From positions 1 to 11,233 of the forward strand of contig JACRFG010000022.1 of assembly GCA_016234345.1 (NCBI GenBank): a stretch of DNA of 11,233 nucleotides, written 5' to 3'. A program made the position numbers and the translations under genes. The notes under the pieces were generated by a model. It saw only the letters and a list, made by a program, of their open reading frames with translations, did not search any database and was not told the origin of the DNA. Source of the DNA: Candidatus Jorgensenbacteria bacterium. Its GTDB lineage: Bacteria; Patescibacteriota; Minisyncoccia; UBA6257; GWB1-50-10. This document shows positions 1-5,637 of the stretch, piece by piece; the stretch's first letter is position 1; each line of letters starts with the position of its first letter.

Positions 1-1
1 T

Positions 2-178
2 GAACTCAAAAGATTGCAGTGCGGCAATACGAAAACCCTTAAGGGTGGTTTCATCGCGCATTACTTACATCGAAGGTTTGGCGTTGATTTGCGGATTGCA
101 AAAACAGTTAATATTGGTGGATATCTTGCTGGCATATTCGCGGGAGTGTATATGACTGTTTGGGTGGTGTGGGGATGA
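2..178 (+). CDS. C-terminal part of an unidentified membrane protein (5' end outside window)
   Basis: An open frame runs from the window edge to a TGA at 176-178 and gives 58 residues. They include a basic, aromatic stretch (AHYLHRRFGVDLRIAK) followed by one hydrophobic segment (roughly GGYLAGIFAGVYMTVWVVW) that ends almost at the stop, so the C-terminus is a transmembrane helix. The next gene starts only 6 nt downstream in the same direction, which supports a real gene in an operon. I do not recognise the family. The weak point is that only the tail is visible; composition and context, not homology, support the call. Confidence 0.55.
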   Translation, partial: ELKRLQCGNTKTLKGGFIAHYLHRRFGVDLRIAKTVNIGGYLAGIFAGVYMTVWVVWG

Positions 179-184
179 GCAAGT

Positions 185-574
185 ATGGATAGTAACGAAA
201 AGAAACTTGTTTTTTTCGAAACCATCGGATCGGTGCTTTGGTTCGTTATGGATAGTGCATGGATGTTCGGTTCGGTGACATTTGCGGAATTACTGATTTT
301 ACCATCCGTCATTTTTAATTTTGCAATATTCTTTTATACCGAACGTTCTTTTTCACCGTTCGCCGTAACTGCAGCTATGAATGCTTGGCTCATGATGAAT
401 ATTTTATGGATGGTGGGGGACATGGAACGCGCACCTATTCTCGTGTTCGCAGCCAAGATAACATTTGGTATTGGTATGCTATTCCTTTTGGTGGCGTTCG
501 TGAAAAGTCGGTCGAGCAGAGAAGTTTTAGTGAGCGTTCTTCGAAGATTCAGGCGCCTTCGCGTCAAGATTTAA
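185..574 (+). CDS. Four-helix integral membrane protein of unknown function
   Basis: This 129-residue protein has about four hydrophobic segments (residues 10-28, 32-52, 60-80, 84-106) and an arginine-rich cytoplasmic tail (RRFRRLRVK), which predicts a cytoplasmic C-terminus. Two segments carry similar LW..M..WM patterns (LWFVMDSAWM near 18-27 and NILWMVGDM near 72-80). These may reflect an internal duplication or a shared aromatic/acidic lining. The ATG follows a GGGGA 9 nt upstream, and the gene begins 6 nt after the preceding stop, so the two are probably co-transcribed. It is followed by a hairpin that separates it from the next operon. No catalytic motif is visible and I cannot assign a function. 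Confidence 0.8.
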   Translation: MDSNEKKLVFFETIGSVLWFVMDSAWMFGSVTFAELLILPSVIFNFAIFFYTERSFSPFAVTAAMNAWLMMNILWMVGDMERAPILVFAAKITFGIGMLFLLVAFVKSRSSREVLVSVLRRFRRLRVKI

Positions 575-575
575 C

Positions 576-606
576 AACCGTTCGGTATTTACCCGAGCGG
601 TTTTAG
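576..606 (+). terminator. Probable intrinsic terminator after the membrane-protein gene
   Basis: AACCGTTCGG (576-585) pairs with CCGAGCGGTT (593-602) with one G-U wobble, giving a 10-bp stem and a 7-nt loop, followed by a short interrupted T run. It starts right after the stop codon at 574 and just before the extended -10 of the next operon. The T run is short, so termination may be partial. Confidence 0.6.
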
Positions 607-612
607 TTTATG

Positions 613-621
613 TGGTATAAT
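613..621 (+). promoter_or_regulatory. Extended -10 promoter (TGG-TATAAT) of the thiol-redox operon
   Basis: TGnTATAAT is a perfect extended -10. The ATG at 628 lies exactly 7 nt after the last T of the hexamer, where transcription normally starts, so the mRNA would begin at or within a base of the start codon. No convincing -35 is visible, as expected for extended -10 promoters. Confidence 0.65.
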
Positions 622-627
622 CAATAT

Positions 628-822
628 ATGCAGCCGAAAACGTTTTCAGGAATCGTCGGTGTTATTTTTCTCATAATCGCGGTGCTGCATCTTTTTCGGA
701 TTATTTTGGGTTGGGAAGCGACCATAGCTGGTTGGGAAATGCCAATGTGGTTTAGCTGGCCAGCTTTTATTGTGGCTGGATTTCTAGCTTATCAATCCTT
801 CCGTTTTCAAAAGATTTCTTGA
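628..822 (+). CDS. Small two-helix membrane protein, first gene of the redox operon
   Basis: This is a 64-residue protein with two hydrophobic segments (about residues 7-27 and 42-58) joined by a Trp-rich loop (LGWEATIAGWEMPMW). An in-frame ATG also exists at 610, but it lies upstream of the TATAAT hexamer at 616-621, and the predicted transcript starts at 628. I therefore choose ATG 628 as a leaderless start. The gene ends 3 nt before the thioredoxin-like gene at 826, so translational coupling is likely. The family is not recognised. From position alone it could be an accessory membrane subunit of the redox system or an unrelated passenger; nothing in the sequence decides this. Confidence 0.75.
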   Translation: MQPKTFSGIVGVIFLIIAVLHLFRIILGWEATIAGWEMPMWFSWPAFIVAGFLAYQSFRFQKIS

Positions 823-825
823 TAT

Positions 826-1425
826 ATGAAATATAATACTCAACAAGGTTTCAGTACTACATTGGTTTTAGTTGTGGTCGCGGTTTTAGTTGTGGTTGGC
901 GCAGTGTTTTATTTAACGCAGCAGTCTGAGACGTACGTTTCCGAGGATAAAGGAGTTGTGGTTTCACCGACTTCGCCAGCCATCTTTTCAAACGATCAAT
1001 CTCCTAGTGAACCGATTAATGTTGATGTAGGAAAAGGAGTGTGGGTAGGAACGATTTTGGCTGGTAAATCGTCGCCGTTACTGGAATTCAATAAATCCGA
1101 CTACGATAAAGCCATCACTTCGGATAAGTTAATTGTTTTATATTTTTATGCTAATTGGTGCCCGCTTTGTGCTGTTGAAACTCGTACGGCTCTTTACCCG
1201 GCGTTTGATGAGCTCAATGATGTTCGGGTAGTCGGATTCCGTGTTAACTACAACGACAATCAAACCGATGATAGTGAACGGAGTTTGGCTCGTCAGTTCG
1301 GTGTGGCTTACCAGCATACCAAGGTTTTATTCAGAAATAATTCCCGTCTTCTTAAGGCTCCGGATTCCTGGAATAAAGATAAATATCTTACCGAAATAAA
1401 TAAAGTATTTACCCAATCGCCATGA
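826..1425 (+). CDS. Membrane-anchored thioredoxin-like protein (CPLC active site)
   Basis: This 199-residue protein has an N-terminal signal anchor (hydrophobic residues about 11-30) and a linker rich in Ser/Pro/Val to about residue 80. A thioredoxin-like domain follows: strand KLIVLYFYANWC, then the redox motif C112-P-L-C115. The downstream segment (DVRVVGFRVNYND) matches the next beta strand. In thioredoxin-fold proteins a W-C-x-x-C at the start of helix 1 is the dithiol active site; CPLC is a less common dipeptide. The domain is predicted to face outside the membrane. The stop overlaps the CcdA start by ATGA, so the gene is tightly coupled to ccdA and is a plausible acceptor of electrons from CcdA. 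Whether it works as a reductase or an oxidase cannot be read from sequence. Confidence 0.85.
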   Translation: MKYNTQQGFSTTLVLVVVAVLVVVGAVFYLTQQSETYVSEDKGVVVSPTSPAIFSNDQSPSEPINVDVGKGVWVGTILAGKSSPLLEFNKSDYDKAITSDKLIVLYFYANWCPLCAVETRTALYPAFDELNDVRVVGFRVNYNDNQTDDSERSLARQFGVAYQHTKVLFRNNSRLLKAPDSWNKDKYLTEINKVFTQSP

Positions 1426-2129
1426 ACCAACTTTCTATTGTTGTTTCGTTTGTCGCCGGGTTGGTTTCATTCCTTTCGCCTTGTGTGTTGCCACTTATAC
1501 CGGGATTTCTAGCTTATCTTGCCGGGAGCTCTTTGGCCGAATCGGAATCGCGTAGGCGGGATGTATTTTTAGCCAGTTTATTTTTTGTTTTGGGTTTTGC
1601 TGCTGTATTTTCGGTTTTGGGAGTTATTTTGAATACTATTCTTGAGGCGGTAGCATATGACGTGCAGTTATGGTTGGCTCGCATCGGTGGCGCCGTTATC
1701 ATATTTTTTGGCCTTTACCTGGTCGGACTTTTAAAATTGTCTTTTCTAGAACGTGAACATAAATTAACTGTAAAAGCACGTTTTCGATCTAAGCATGTTA
1801 CTTCATTTGTTTTTGGTGCAGCATTTGCGGCTGGTTGGACACCTTGCGTTGGTGCGGTTCTAGGCGGCATTTTGGGCCTCGCGGCCACATCACCTGGTTC
1901 GGCATTCGTCCTTCTTTTAAGTTACTCTTTGGGTTTAGGGATCCCATTTCTTGTTGTAGGCCTTTTTGCTTCACGGGCTGCGGCGTTTATTAATCGGTAT
2001 GCTCATATCCTAAAGTACGTTTCTATTGTTTTTGGTGTAATACTTATAGTTTTAGGTGTGCTTGCTTTCACTCAAAATTTAAATCTTATTGCTAATTTAG
2101 GCATTTTAAATAATCTACTACTTCAATGA
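1422..2129 (+). CDS. ccdA: CcdA-type cytochrome c biogenesis / thiol-disulfide transporter (DsbD transmembrane family)
   Basis: This 235-residue, six-helix-type membrane protein carries the family signatures SPC21VLPLIPG in the first helix and GWTPC142VG in the fourth. In CcdA and the DsbD beta domain, the two cysteines in these motifs form the membrane-embedded redox pair that relays electrons from cytoplasmic thioredoxin to extracytoplasmic thioredoxin-like partners. Length is typical of CcdA. The start overlaps the previous stop (ATGA at 1422) and the end overlaps the next start (ATGA at 2126), so the three genes are translated together. No cytochrome c maturation genes are in the window, so a general thiol-reducing role with the two flanking thioredoxin-like proteins is more likely than heme ligation; that is inference. 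Confidence 0.93.
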   Translation: MNQLSIVVSFVAGLVSFLSPCVLPLIPGFLAYLAGSSLAESESRRRDVFLASLFFVLGFAAVFSVLGVILNTILEAVAYDVQLWLARIGGAVIIFFGLYLVGLLKLSFLEREHKLTVKARFRSKHVTSFVFGAAFAAGWTPCVGAVLGGILGLAATSPGSAFVLLLSYSLGLGIPFLVVGLFASRAAAFINRYAHILKYVSIVFGVILIVLGVLAFTQNLNLIANLGILNNLLLQ

Positions 2130-3208
2130 ACAATCGTTTAAGAAACACACTTCTCTTTGTTGTGCTGGTTTTGATTGGAGGATCGATTTTTTATTTTCAG
2201 TCGGGAAAACCATCAAGAATTAACTCAAGCATATCTGATGGATTGGGTATCTCAGATGAGGCATCAGCTCCTGATATTGTAAATCCCTCTGGGTTCATTA
2301 ACACCGATCCATTCCTTATTAAGAATTTTATTGGTAAAAAGGTTATTTTGGTTGATTTCTGGACTTATAGTTGCATCAATTGCCAGCGGACAATTCCGTA
2401 TTTGAATGCCTGGTGGGATACGTATAAAAATAAGGGATTAGTGATAGTTGGGGTGCACACGCCTGAATTTGAGTTTGAAAAAGAATACGCAAACGTAAAA
2501 CGGGCAGTAGAAAAATTCGGCATTGCATATCCGGTAGTGCTCGATAATGACCACGCTACGTGGACTGCTTACAATAACCGCTATTGGCCGCATAAGTACT
2601 TGATCGATATTCATGGAAAAATTATCTATGATCACGTTGGTGAAGGTTCTTATGAGAGAACGGAAAATAAAATAAAACAAGCACTCAAGGAACGAGCGGT
2701 TGTGTTGGGGGTTCAAGAAGATTCTGTTGTTGGTTCGGGTCCGGTCGAGGCGGTAGATGTAGATTTTGAAAAAGTAGGAAGTCCGGAAATATATTTTGGA
2801 TCAGCTCGGAATGAATATTTTGCTGATGCGGCTACTCTTCGAGGCCGGTATAGTGGGGTTGAACCGAAAGATATAAAAACCAACAATCTTTATCTTGTAG
2901 GGGATTGGGATATTAAGGAAGAATTCGCTGAAAACTTAAATCGTAGAGCTAAAATTGTTTTCCGTTATAGAGCCAAGAATGTATATATCGTGGGAAGCGC
3001 TAGTAGCGGTGTGCATATCAAGGTTTTGAGAGACGGTGTGCCGATCATGAATGTGGCCGGCGTTGATGTTATAAAATCAGATTCGAGCGTTTTCATTAAA
3101 GAAGATCGTTTATACCATTTAGTCGGAGATACAACGTACGGTGAGCATACACTTGAACTGATTATTGAGGAACCGGGGTTCAGAGCTTTTACTTTTACGT
3201 TCGGTTAA
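2126..3208 (+). CDS. Anchored TlpA/DipZ-like thioredoxin with DipZ-type C-terminal domain
   Basis: This 360-residue protein has an N-terminal anchor helix (about residues 8-24) and a redoxin domain from about 55 to 195. The active site is WTYSC83-I-N-C86 and the likely cis-proline is P155 in YWPHKYLID. A beta-rich C-terminal domain spans about 215-360 (EIYFGSARNEYF; NLYLVGDW; VYIVG; HTLELIIEEPGFRAFTFTFG). This arrangement is known from DipZ, where CcdA, a thioredoxin and a C-terminal carbohydrate-binding-like domain are fused. Here the CcdA part is the separate gene just upstream (ATGA overlap), so this is a split DipZ. It probably receives electrons from CcdA and reduces exported disulfides. 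No strong terminator follows, so some readthrough toward the serpin-like gene is possible. Confidence 0.9.
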   Translation: MNNRLRNTLLFVVLVLIGGSIFYFQSGKPSRINSSISDGLGISDEASAPDIVNPSGFINTDPFLIKNFIGKKVILVDFWTYSCINCQRTIPYLNAWWDTYKNKGLVIVGVHTPEFEFEKEYANVKRAVEKFGIAYPVVLDNDHATWTAYNNRYWPHKYLIDIHGKIIYDHVGEGSYERTENKIKQALKERAVVLGVQEDSVVGSGPVEAVDVDFEKVGSPEIYFGSARNEYFADAATLRGRYSGVEPKDIKTNNLYLVGDWDIKEEFAENLNRRAKIVFRYRAKNVYIVGSASSGVHIKVLRDGVPIMNVAGVDVIKSDSSVFIKEDRLYHLVGDTTYGEHTLELIIEEPGFRAFTFTFG

Positions 3209-3225
3209 AAATCAAAATATTTTTA

Positions 3226-3255
3226 TTGACAGTTTAAGATCAGGTAAGGTATAAA
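3226..3255 (+). promoter_or_regulatory. Sigma70-type promoter of the serpin-like gene
   Basis: A perfect -35 TTGACA (3226-3231) and a -10 TATAAA (3250-3255) are separated by 18 nt. The predicted start is near 3262, giving a leader of about 89 nt before the GTG at 3351. The element TATTAGTACT begins 3 nt after the -10. Confidence 0.75.
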
Positions 3256-3258
3256 CCT

Positions 3259-3277
3259 TATTAGTACTTTCCTAATA
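3259..3277 (+). promoter_or_regulatory. TATTAGTACT element / inverted repeat at the transcription start of the serpin-like gene
   Basis: TATTAG (3259-3264) and CTAATA (3272-3277) are inverted around TACTTTC. The first ten bases, TATTAGTACT, recur at 5375-5384 in the microprotein promoter at nearly the same offset from the -10. It may be an operator or a 5' mRNA hairpin. The G-poor six-pair stem followed by GTTTTTT could also pause RNA polymerase. Confidence 0.4.
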
Positions 3278-3350
3278 GTTTTTTGTTGTAAGATGTAGGT
3301 TTGGTACGGACAAATAATTTACAACTAGCCAATTCGAAAGGAATTACTGA

Positions 3351-4226
3351 GTGAAAAGCAGCACTATGGTGGTGGCGCCGATTATAGCCGCTCTCGTGAA
3401 GAGCGAAGATATCTTAGGCAAGGATCGTAAGTGGGGGGCAGTCAACAGTCTTCAAACCCTATTTCTCAAGAAATATTTCTCATCGAAGAATGAACTTTCT
3501 AAATTTTCTTCTCAAGAGCTGAGAAGTTGGGTGAGTTTAATGGCTTCCGAGCTGAATGAAATTTTGGCCAAAGAAGGTTTTGATATCCGTCTCGAAGATT
3601 TTGGCGGTGGTGAATTTGGGGTAGTTTCGATTCTGGACGTATTAGTTGAATGGATGACTAAAGGAACCAAAGCTTCGATCTGGAATAATGGTAACTATTA
3701 TCCCGGAGTGCGGATGACATCCGATTTTTCCGTATTTCGATCGAAATATCACTCTTGGCCGATTGCTGCGGTTTATACCAAGTCCGGCGACTACGTTTAT
3801 ATGACAGTCGCGGGCGAAGAGTCCGATGGTTTCAATCTTTTGGAAAGAATCGAACGCATTGGGTCAGGGCTTCGGGAAGACTCCGGTTATGAATACGTTG
3901 AATTTCCGATGATTGACTTGAATCACGAAGTTGATATCAAGTGGTTGCGGGGCATGCAGACCAATCAAGTTGATACATGGTCTTTATATCAGATATCACA
4001 GGCCCTCCAGCAGACCAAGTTCAAAATGAATGAATTTGGTGCCCGGGTGAAGAGCGCGGTTGCGATTGGCGTGTTTCTTTCGACTGTGGCTCCGCCACCC
4101 CCAAAAGCTTTGATTATCGACAAACCGTTTTACTTGTGGATCGAACGTGATGGCGTATCAGCGCCGATTATAGCCGCTCGTTTTGACCTTGATGTATGGA
4201 AAGATCCCGGAAGTTTATCTATGTGA
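3351..4226 (+). CDS. Serpin-like protein
   Basis: This is a 291-residue protein. The C-terminal two thirds follow the serpin pattern. A WPIAAVYTKSGDYVYMTVA stretch (136-154) resembles the serpin strands before VIVLP. YVEFPMIDLNHEVDIKWL (182-199) resembles the s6A strand (v.LPkF.i.....L). NEFGARVKSAVAIG (227-240) resembles the reactive-loop hinge, and DKPFYLWIERDGVSAPIIAARF (257-278) the conserved xxPF...G closing strands. Even hinge positions (A231, V233, S235, V237) are small, which would allow loop insertion, but R232 and K234 are unusual. About 90 residues are missing relative to typical serpins of roughly 370, and the N-terminal third is unassigned. No signal peptide is evident, so it is probably cytoplasmic. 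GTG 3351 is preferred over ATG 3366 because AAAGGA lies 8 nt upstream. Residues 9-14 and 271-276 are both APIIAA with identical codons. Confidence 0.6.
   Translation: MKSSTMVVAPIIAALVKSEDILGKDRKWGAVNSLQTLFLKKYFSSKNELSKFSSQELRSWVSLMASELNEILAKEGFDIRLEDFGGGEFGVVSILDVLVEWMTKGTKASIWNNGNYYPGVRMTSDFSVFRSKYHSWPIAAVYTKSGDYVYMTVAGEESDGFNLLERIERIGSGLREDSGYEYVEFPMIDLNHEVDIKWLRGMQTNQVDTWSLYQISQALQQTKFKMNEFGARVKSAVAIGVFLSTVAPPPPKALIIDKPFYLWIERDGVSAPIIAARFDLDVWKDPGSLSM
3375..3393 (+). repeat. 19-nt direct repeat, copy 1 (5' end of serpin-like gene)
   Basis: GCGCCGATTATAGCCGCTC occurs here and again at 4161-4179, in the same reading frame (codons for APIIAA), 786 nt apart within one gene. Confidence 0.9.
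4161..4179 (+). repeat. 19-nt direct repeat, copy 2 (3' end of serpin-like gene)
   Basis: Exact second copy of the 19-mer at 3375-3393. It encodes the APIIAA part of the serpin C-terminal strand, so this copy is probably the ancestral one. Confidence 0.9.
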
Positions 4227-4239
4227 TTTCATAAAAATC

Positions 4240-4269
4240 AAACACCCTCTTTTGAAAGAGGGTGTTTTG
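4240..4269 (+). terminator. Strong intrinsic terminator after the serpin-like gene
   Basis: AAACACCCTCTTT (4240-4252) is perfectly complementary to AAAGAGGGTGTTT (4255-4267) and the stem runs into TTTT. The GC-rich core CACCCTC/GAGGGTG makes this a clear rho-independent terminator 13 nt after the stop codon. The rest of this intergenic stretch (4270-4396) holds only the promoter of the next gene; I see no RNA gene in it. Confidence 0.9.
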
Positions 4270-4342
4270 CTTAAAACGCAGGTTTATTTAGTCATTGGCA
4301 TAGAGCCTTGACTGGCATTTTCACCGATTAATTACTTCTGCA

Positions 4343-4351
4343 TGTTATGAT
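4343..4351 (+). promoter_or_regulatory. Extended -10 promoter (TGT-TATGAT) of the CAP-domain gene
   Basis: TGnTATGAT at 4343-4351 predicts a start near 4358 and a leader of about 39 nt. No good -35 lies 16-18 nt upstream, and no clear Shine-Dalgarno site precedes the ATG at 4397. A TTGACT at 4308-4313 has no matching -10 at proper spacing. Confidence 0.5.
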
Positions 4352-4396
4352 AATAAGGAAATTTGTTTTAGATCAGTTATTTCAACACGAATTACT

Positions 4397-5347
4397 ATGC
4401 GTTTTTTTACTGCTATATTTTTACCTTTAATAATTATCATTGTTGGGGCACTATCCTTTTTTGGATGGGATGCAATCCAATCGCAATTTTTTAATACAAC
4501 AAAAAGTCAGCCGGCAGAAGATATTGTTCAAGATATAAATACATCTCCGAATAAATCATTAACAACAATCAAGGAATTACCAGTAATTACATCAGAAGCT
4601 TCGTCACTCGACCAGACTATCGAAAAAGTCATTGCGCCTCCACCGCTTCGCGTGGTTAAATCGACGAGCGGTTCCGGTTCGGCTCTTTCGAGTTTTGATA
4701 CCATTACATGGACTAATGTAGAAAGGGTTAGTAATAATATTGGAATACTATCCGAAAACGACAAGCTAAGTATTGCTGCAAAAATCAAGGTTCGTGATAT
4801 GTTCGATCGGCAGTACTTTGAGCATGTTTCACCGATCGGCGTCGGTCCGTCTGGACTAGCCAATAAGGTCGGTTATGAATTTATTCTTATAGCCGAAAAT
4901 TTAGCGTTAGGTGATTTCAAGGATGATCAGGATTTGGTACGGGCTTGGATGAATAGTACGGGACACCGGGAAAACATTTTAAATTCCCGTTTTACCGAAA
5001 TCGGCGTGGCAGTTGAACGCGGCGTATTCGAGGGAAGAATGGTTTGGCTCGGTGTGCAAGAATTTGGCATGCCTCGTTCGGTCTGTCCCGAATCCAATGC
5101 CAATCTCAAGGCATATATAGAAGCTAACGAGATAGAATTAGATCGGCTATCCGATGAATTAACAAAAAGAAAACAAGAGCTCGAAGAACGGCGGAGAGAA
5201 TCAGCCTACGTTTATAACCAGAAAGTCAGTGAGTATAATGCGTTGGTGAATCAATATAATGAGCTTGTTCAAAAAACAAAACAGCTGATCGCTGATTATA
5301 ATGTTGGTGTAAATGCTTTTAACGCCTGCGCTGATGTTGGTATTTGA
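4397..5347 (+). CDS. Secreted or membrane-anchored CAP/SCP (YkwD-like) protein with C-terminal coiled coil
   Basis: This 316-residue protein has an N-terminal hydrophobic helix (residues 4-24: signal peptide or anchor) and a Ser/Thr/Pro-rich linker to about 100. A CAP domain spans about 108-226, with the usual signatures: YFEH143VSPIG, the GY..I.IAE167NLA core, WMNSTGH190RE192NIL and EIGVAVERG. H143, E167, E192 and H190 match the conserved His/Glu cavity of CAP proteins. A charged helical tail (about 237-305, rich in E/K/R/L with regular hydrophobic spacing) predicts a coiled-coil hairpin. It is flanked by C230 and C311, which could form a disulfide, a possible client of the upstream redox operon. 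The function of bacterial CAP proteins is poorly known; adhesion, wall or lipid binding are possibilities. It has its own promoter. Confidence 0.88.
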   Translation: MRFFTAIFLPLIIIIVGALSFFGWDAIQSQFFNTTKSQPAEDIVQDINTSPNKSLTTIKELPVITSEASSLDQTIEKVIAPPPLRVVKSTSGSGSALSSFDTITWTNVERVSNNIGILSENDKLSIAAKIKVRDMFDRQYFEHVSPIGVGPSGLANKVGYEFILIAENLALGDFKDDQDLVRAWMNSTGHRENILNSRFTEIGVAVERGVFEGRMVWLGVQEFGMPRSVCPESNANLKAYIEANEIELDRLSDELTKRKQELEERRRESAYVYNQKVSEYNALVNQYNELVQKTKQLIADYNVGVNAFNACADVGI

Positions 5348-5372
5348 CATATCTCTATATTTCTGATACGAT
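5344..5372 (+). promoter_or_regulatory. Promoter of the 41-residue membrane microprotein
   Basis: TTGACA (5344-5349) lies 17 nt before TACGAT (5367-5372), which also has the extended TGn (5364-5366). The -35 overlaps the stop codon of the CAP gene. The predicted start, about 5379, falls inside the palindrome at 5375-5388. Confidence 0.7.
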
Positions 5373-5374
5373 TG

Positions 5375-5388
5375 TATTAGTACTAATA
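5375..5388. promoter_or_regulatory. Perfect palindrome TATTAGTACTAATA at the transcription start (operator candidate)
   Basis: This 14-nt sequence is its own reverse complement and covers the predicted +1. Its first ten bases are identical to 3259-3268 in the serpin-like promoter. A loop-less perfect palindrome suits binding by a dimeric protein better than an RNA hairpin. The binding protein is unknown. Confidence 0.45.
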
Positions 5389-5418
5389 TAACTTTTCACT
5401 ATTTGGAAGGATTGTTGT

Positions 5419-5544
5419 ATGGAATTTACTATTGTTACTGGCATTTACCTCGCAACTGGATTTGTCGTTTTCGCCTTCGGGTTATTTCTGTGGAGCAGAA
5501 AGAAAGAGAAGGAAGATAAACTGAAAAAATCCAAAGCTTTCTAA
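5419..5544 (+). CDS. 41-residue single-pass membrane microprotein
   Basis: The ATG at 5419 is followed by 41 codons and TAA (5542-5544). One hydrophobic helix covers about residues 4-25 (IVTGIYLATGFVVFAFGLFL) and a highly basic tail follows (WSRKKEKEDKLKKSK), so the C-terminus is predicted cytoplasmic. Support for a real gene is unusually complete for its size: a TTGACA promoter, a GGAAGGA Shine-Dalgarno site 7 nt before ATG, and a perfect intrinsic terminator 15 nt after the stop. I do not recognise a family. A regulatory or structural membrane peptide is possible, or a small toxin-like peptide, although no antisense RNA or antitoxin gene is evident. Confidence 0.75.
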   Translation: MEFTIVTGIYLATGFVVFAFGLFLWSRKKEKEDKLKKSKAF

Positions 5545-5559
5545 TGCCGGTTTATATAT

Positions 5560-5596
5560 AAAAGGATGTCTTGTGCAGACATCCTTTTTGCTTTTT
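5560..5596 (+). terminator. Intrinsic terminator after the microprotein gene
   Basis: AAAAGGATGTCT (5560-5571) pairs perfectly with AGACATCCTTTT (5577-5588) around a TGTGC loop. It is followed by T-rich sequence (TTTTTGCTTTTT). Confidence 0.9.
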
Positions 5597-5613
5597 ATGA
5601 TTCTCCATAATTC

Positions 5614-5622
5614 TGTTATCAT
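5614..5622 (+). promoter_or_regulatory. Extended -10 promoter (TGT-TATCAT) of the methyltransferase gene
   Basis: TGnTATCAT at 5614-5622 predicts a start near 5629-5631, leaving a leader of only about 7-9 nt before ATG 5638. The GGAG at 5623-5626 would lie upstream of the transcript. A -35 is not obvious. Confidence 0.5.
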
Positions 5623-5637
5623 GGAGCGTTAGATGCC

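Noticed and set aside
610..627. ATG 610 as start of the two-helix protein
   Set aside because: It lies upstream of the TATAAT hexamer and so outside the predicted transcript; ATG 628 sits at the expected transcription start.
826..920. Type IV pilin-like N-terminus (QQGFSTTLVLVVVAV) of the CPLC protein
   Set aside because: The GF plus hydrophobic helix recalls prepilins, but the conserved Glu at position +5 is missing and a thioredoxin domain follows, so it reads as an ordinary signal anchor.
3259..3285. Hairpin TATTAG/CTAATA followed by TTTTTT as terminator of the redox operon
   Set aside because: The stem is only six AT-rich pairs and lies just after the -10 of the next gene. I list it as a promoter-proximal element instead, though slight termination of readthrough is possible.
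4308..4336. TTGACT as -35 of the CAP gene promoter
   Set aside because: No good -10 lies 16-18 nt downstream; the TGTTATGAT at 4343-4351 is a better promoter on its own.
5418..5596. Type I toxin-antitoxin locus around the 41-residue peptide
   Set aside because: The peptide size and helix would fit a toxin, but I see no convincing antisense promoter or RNA overlapping it.
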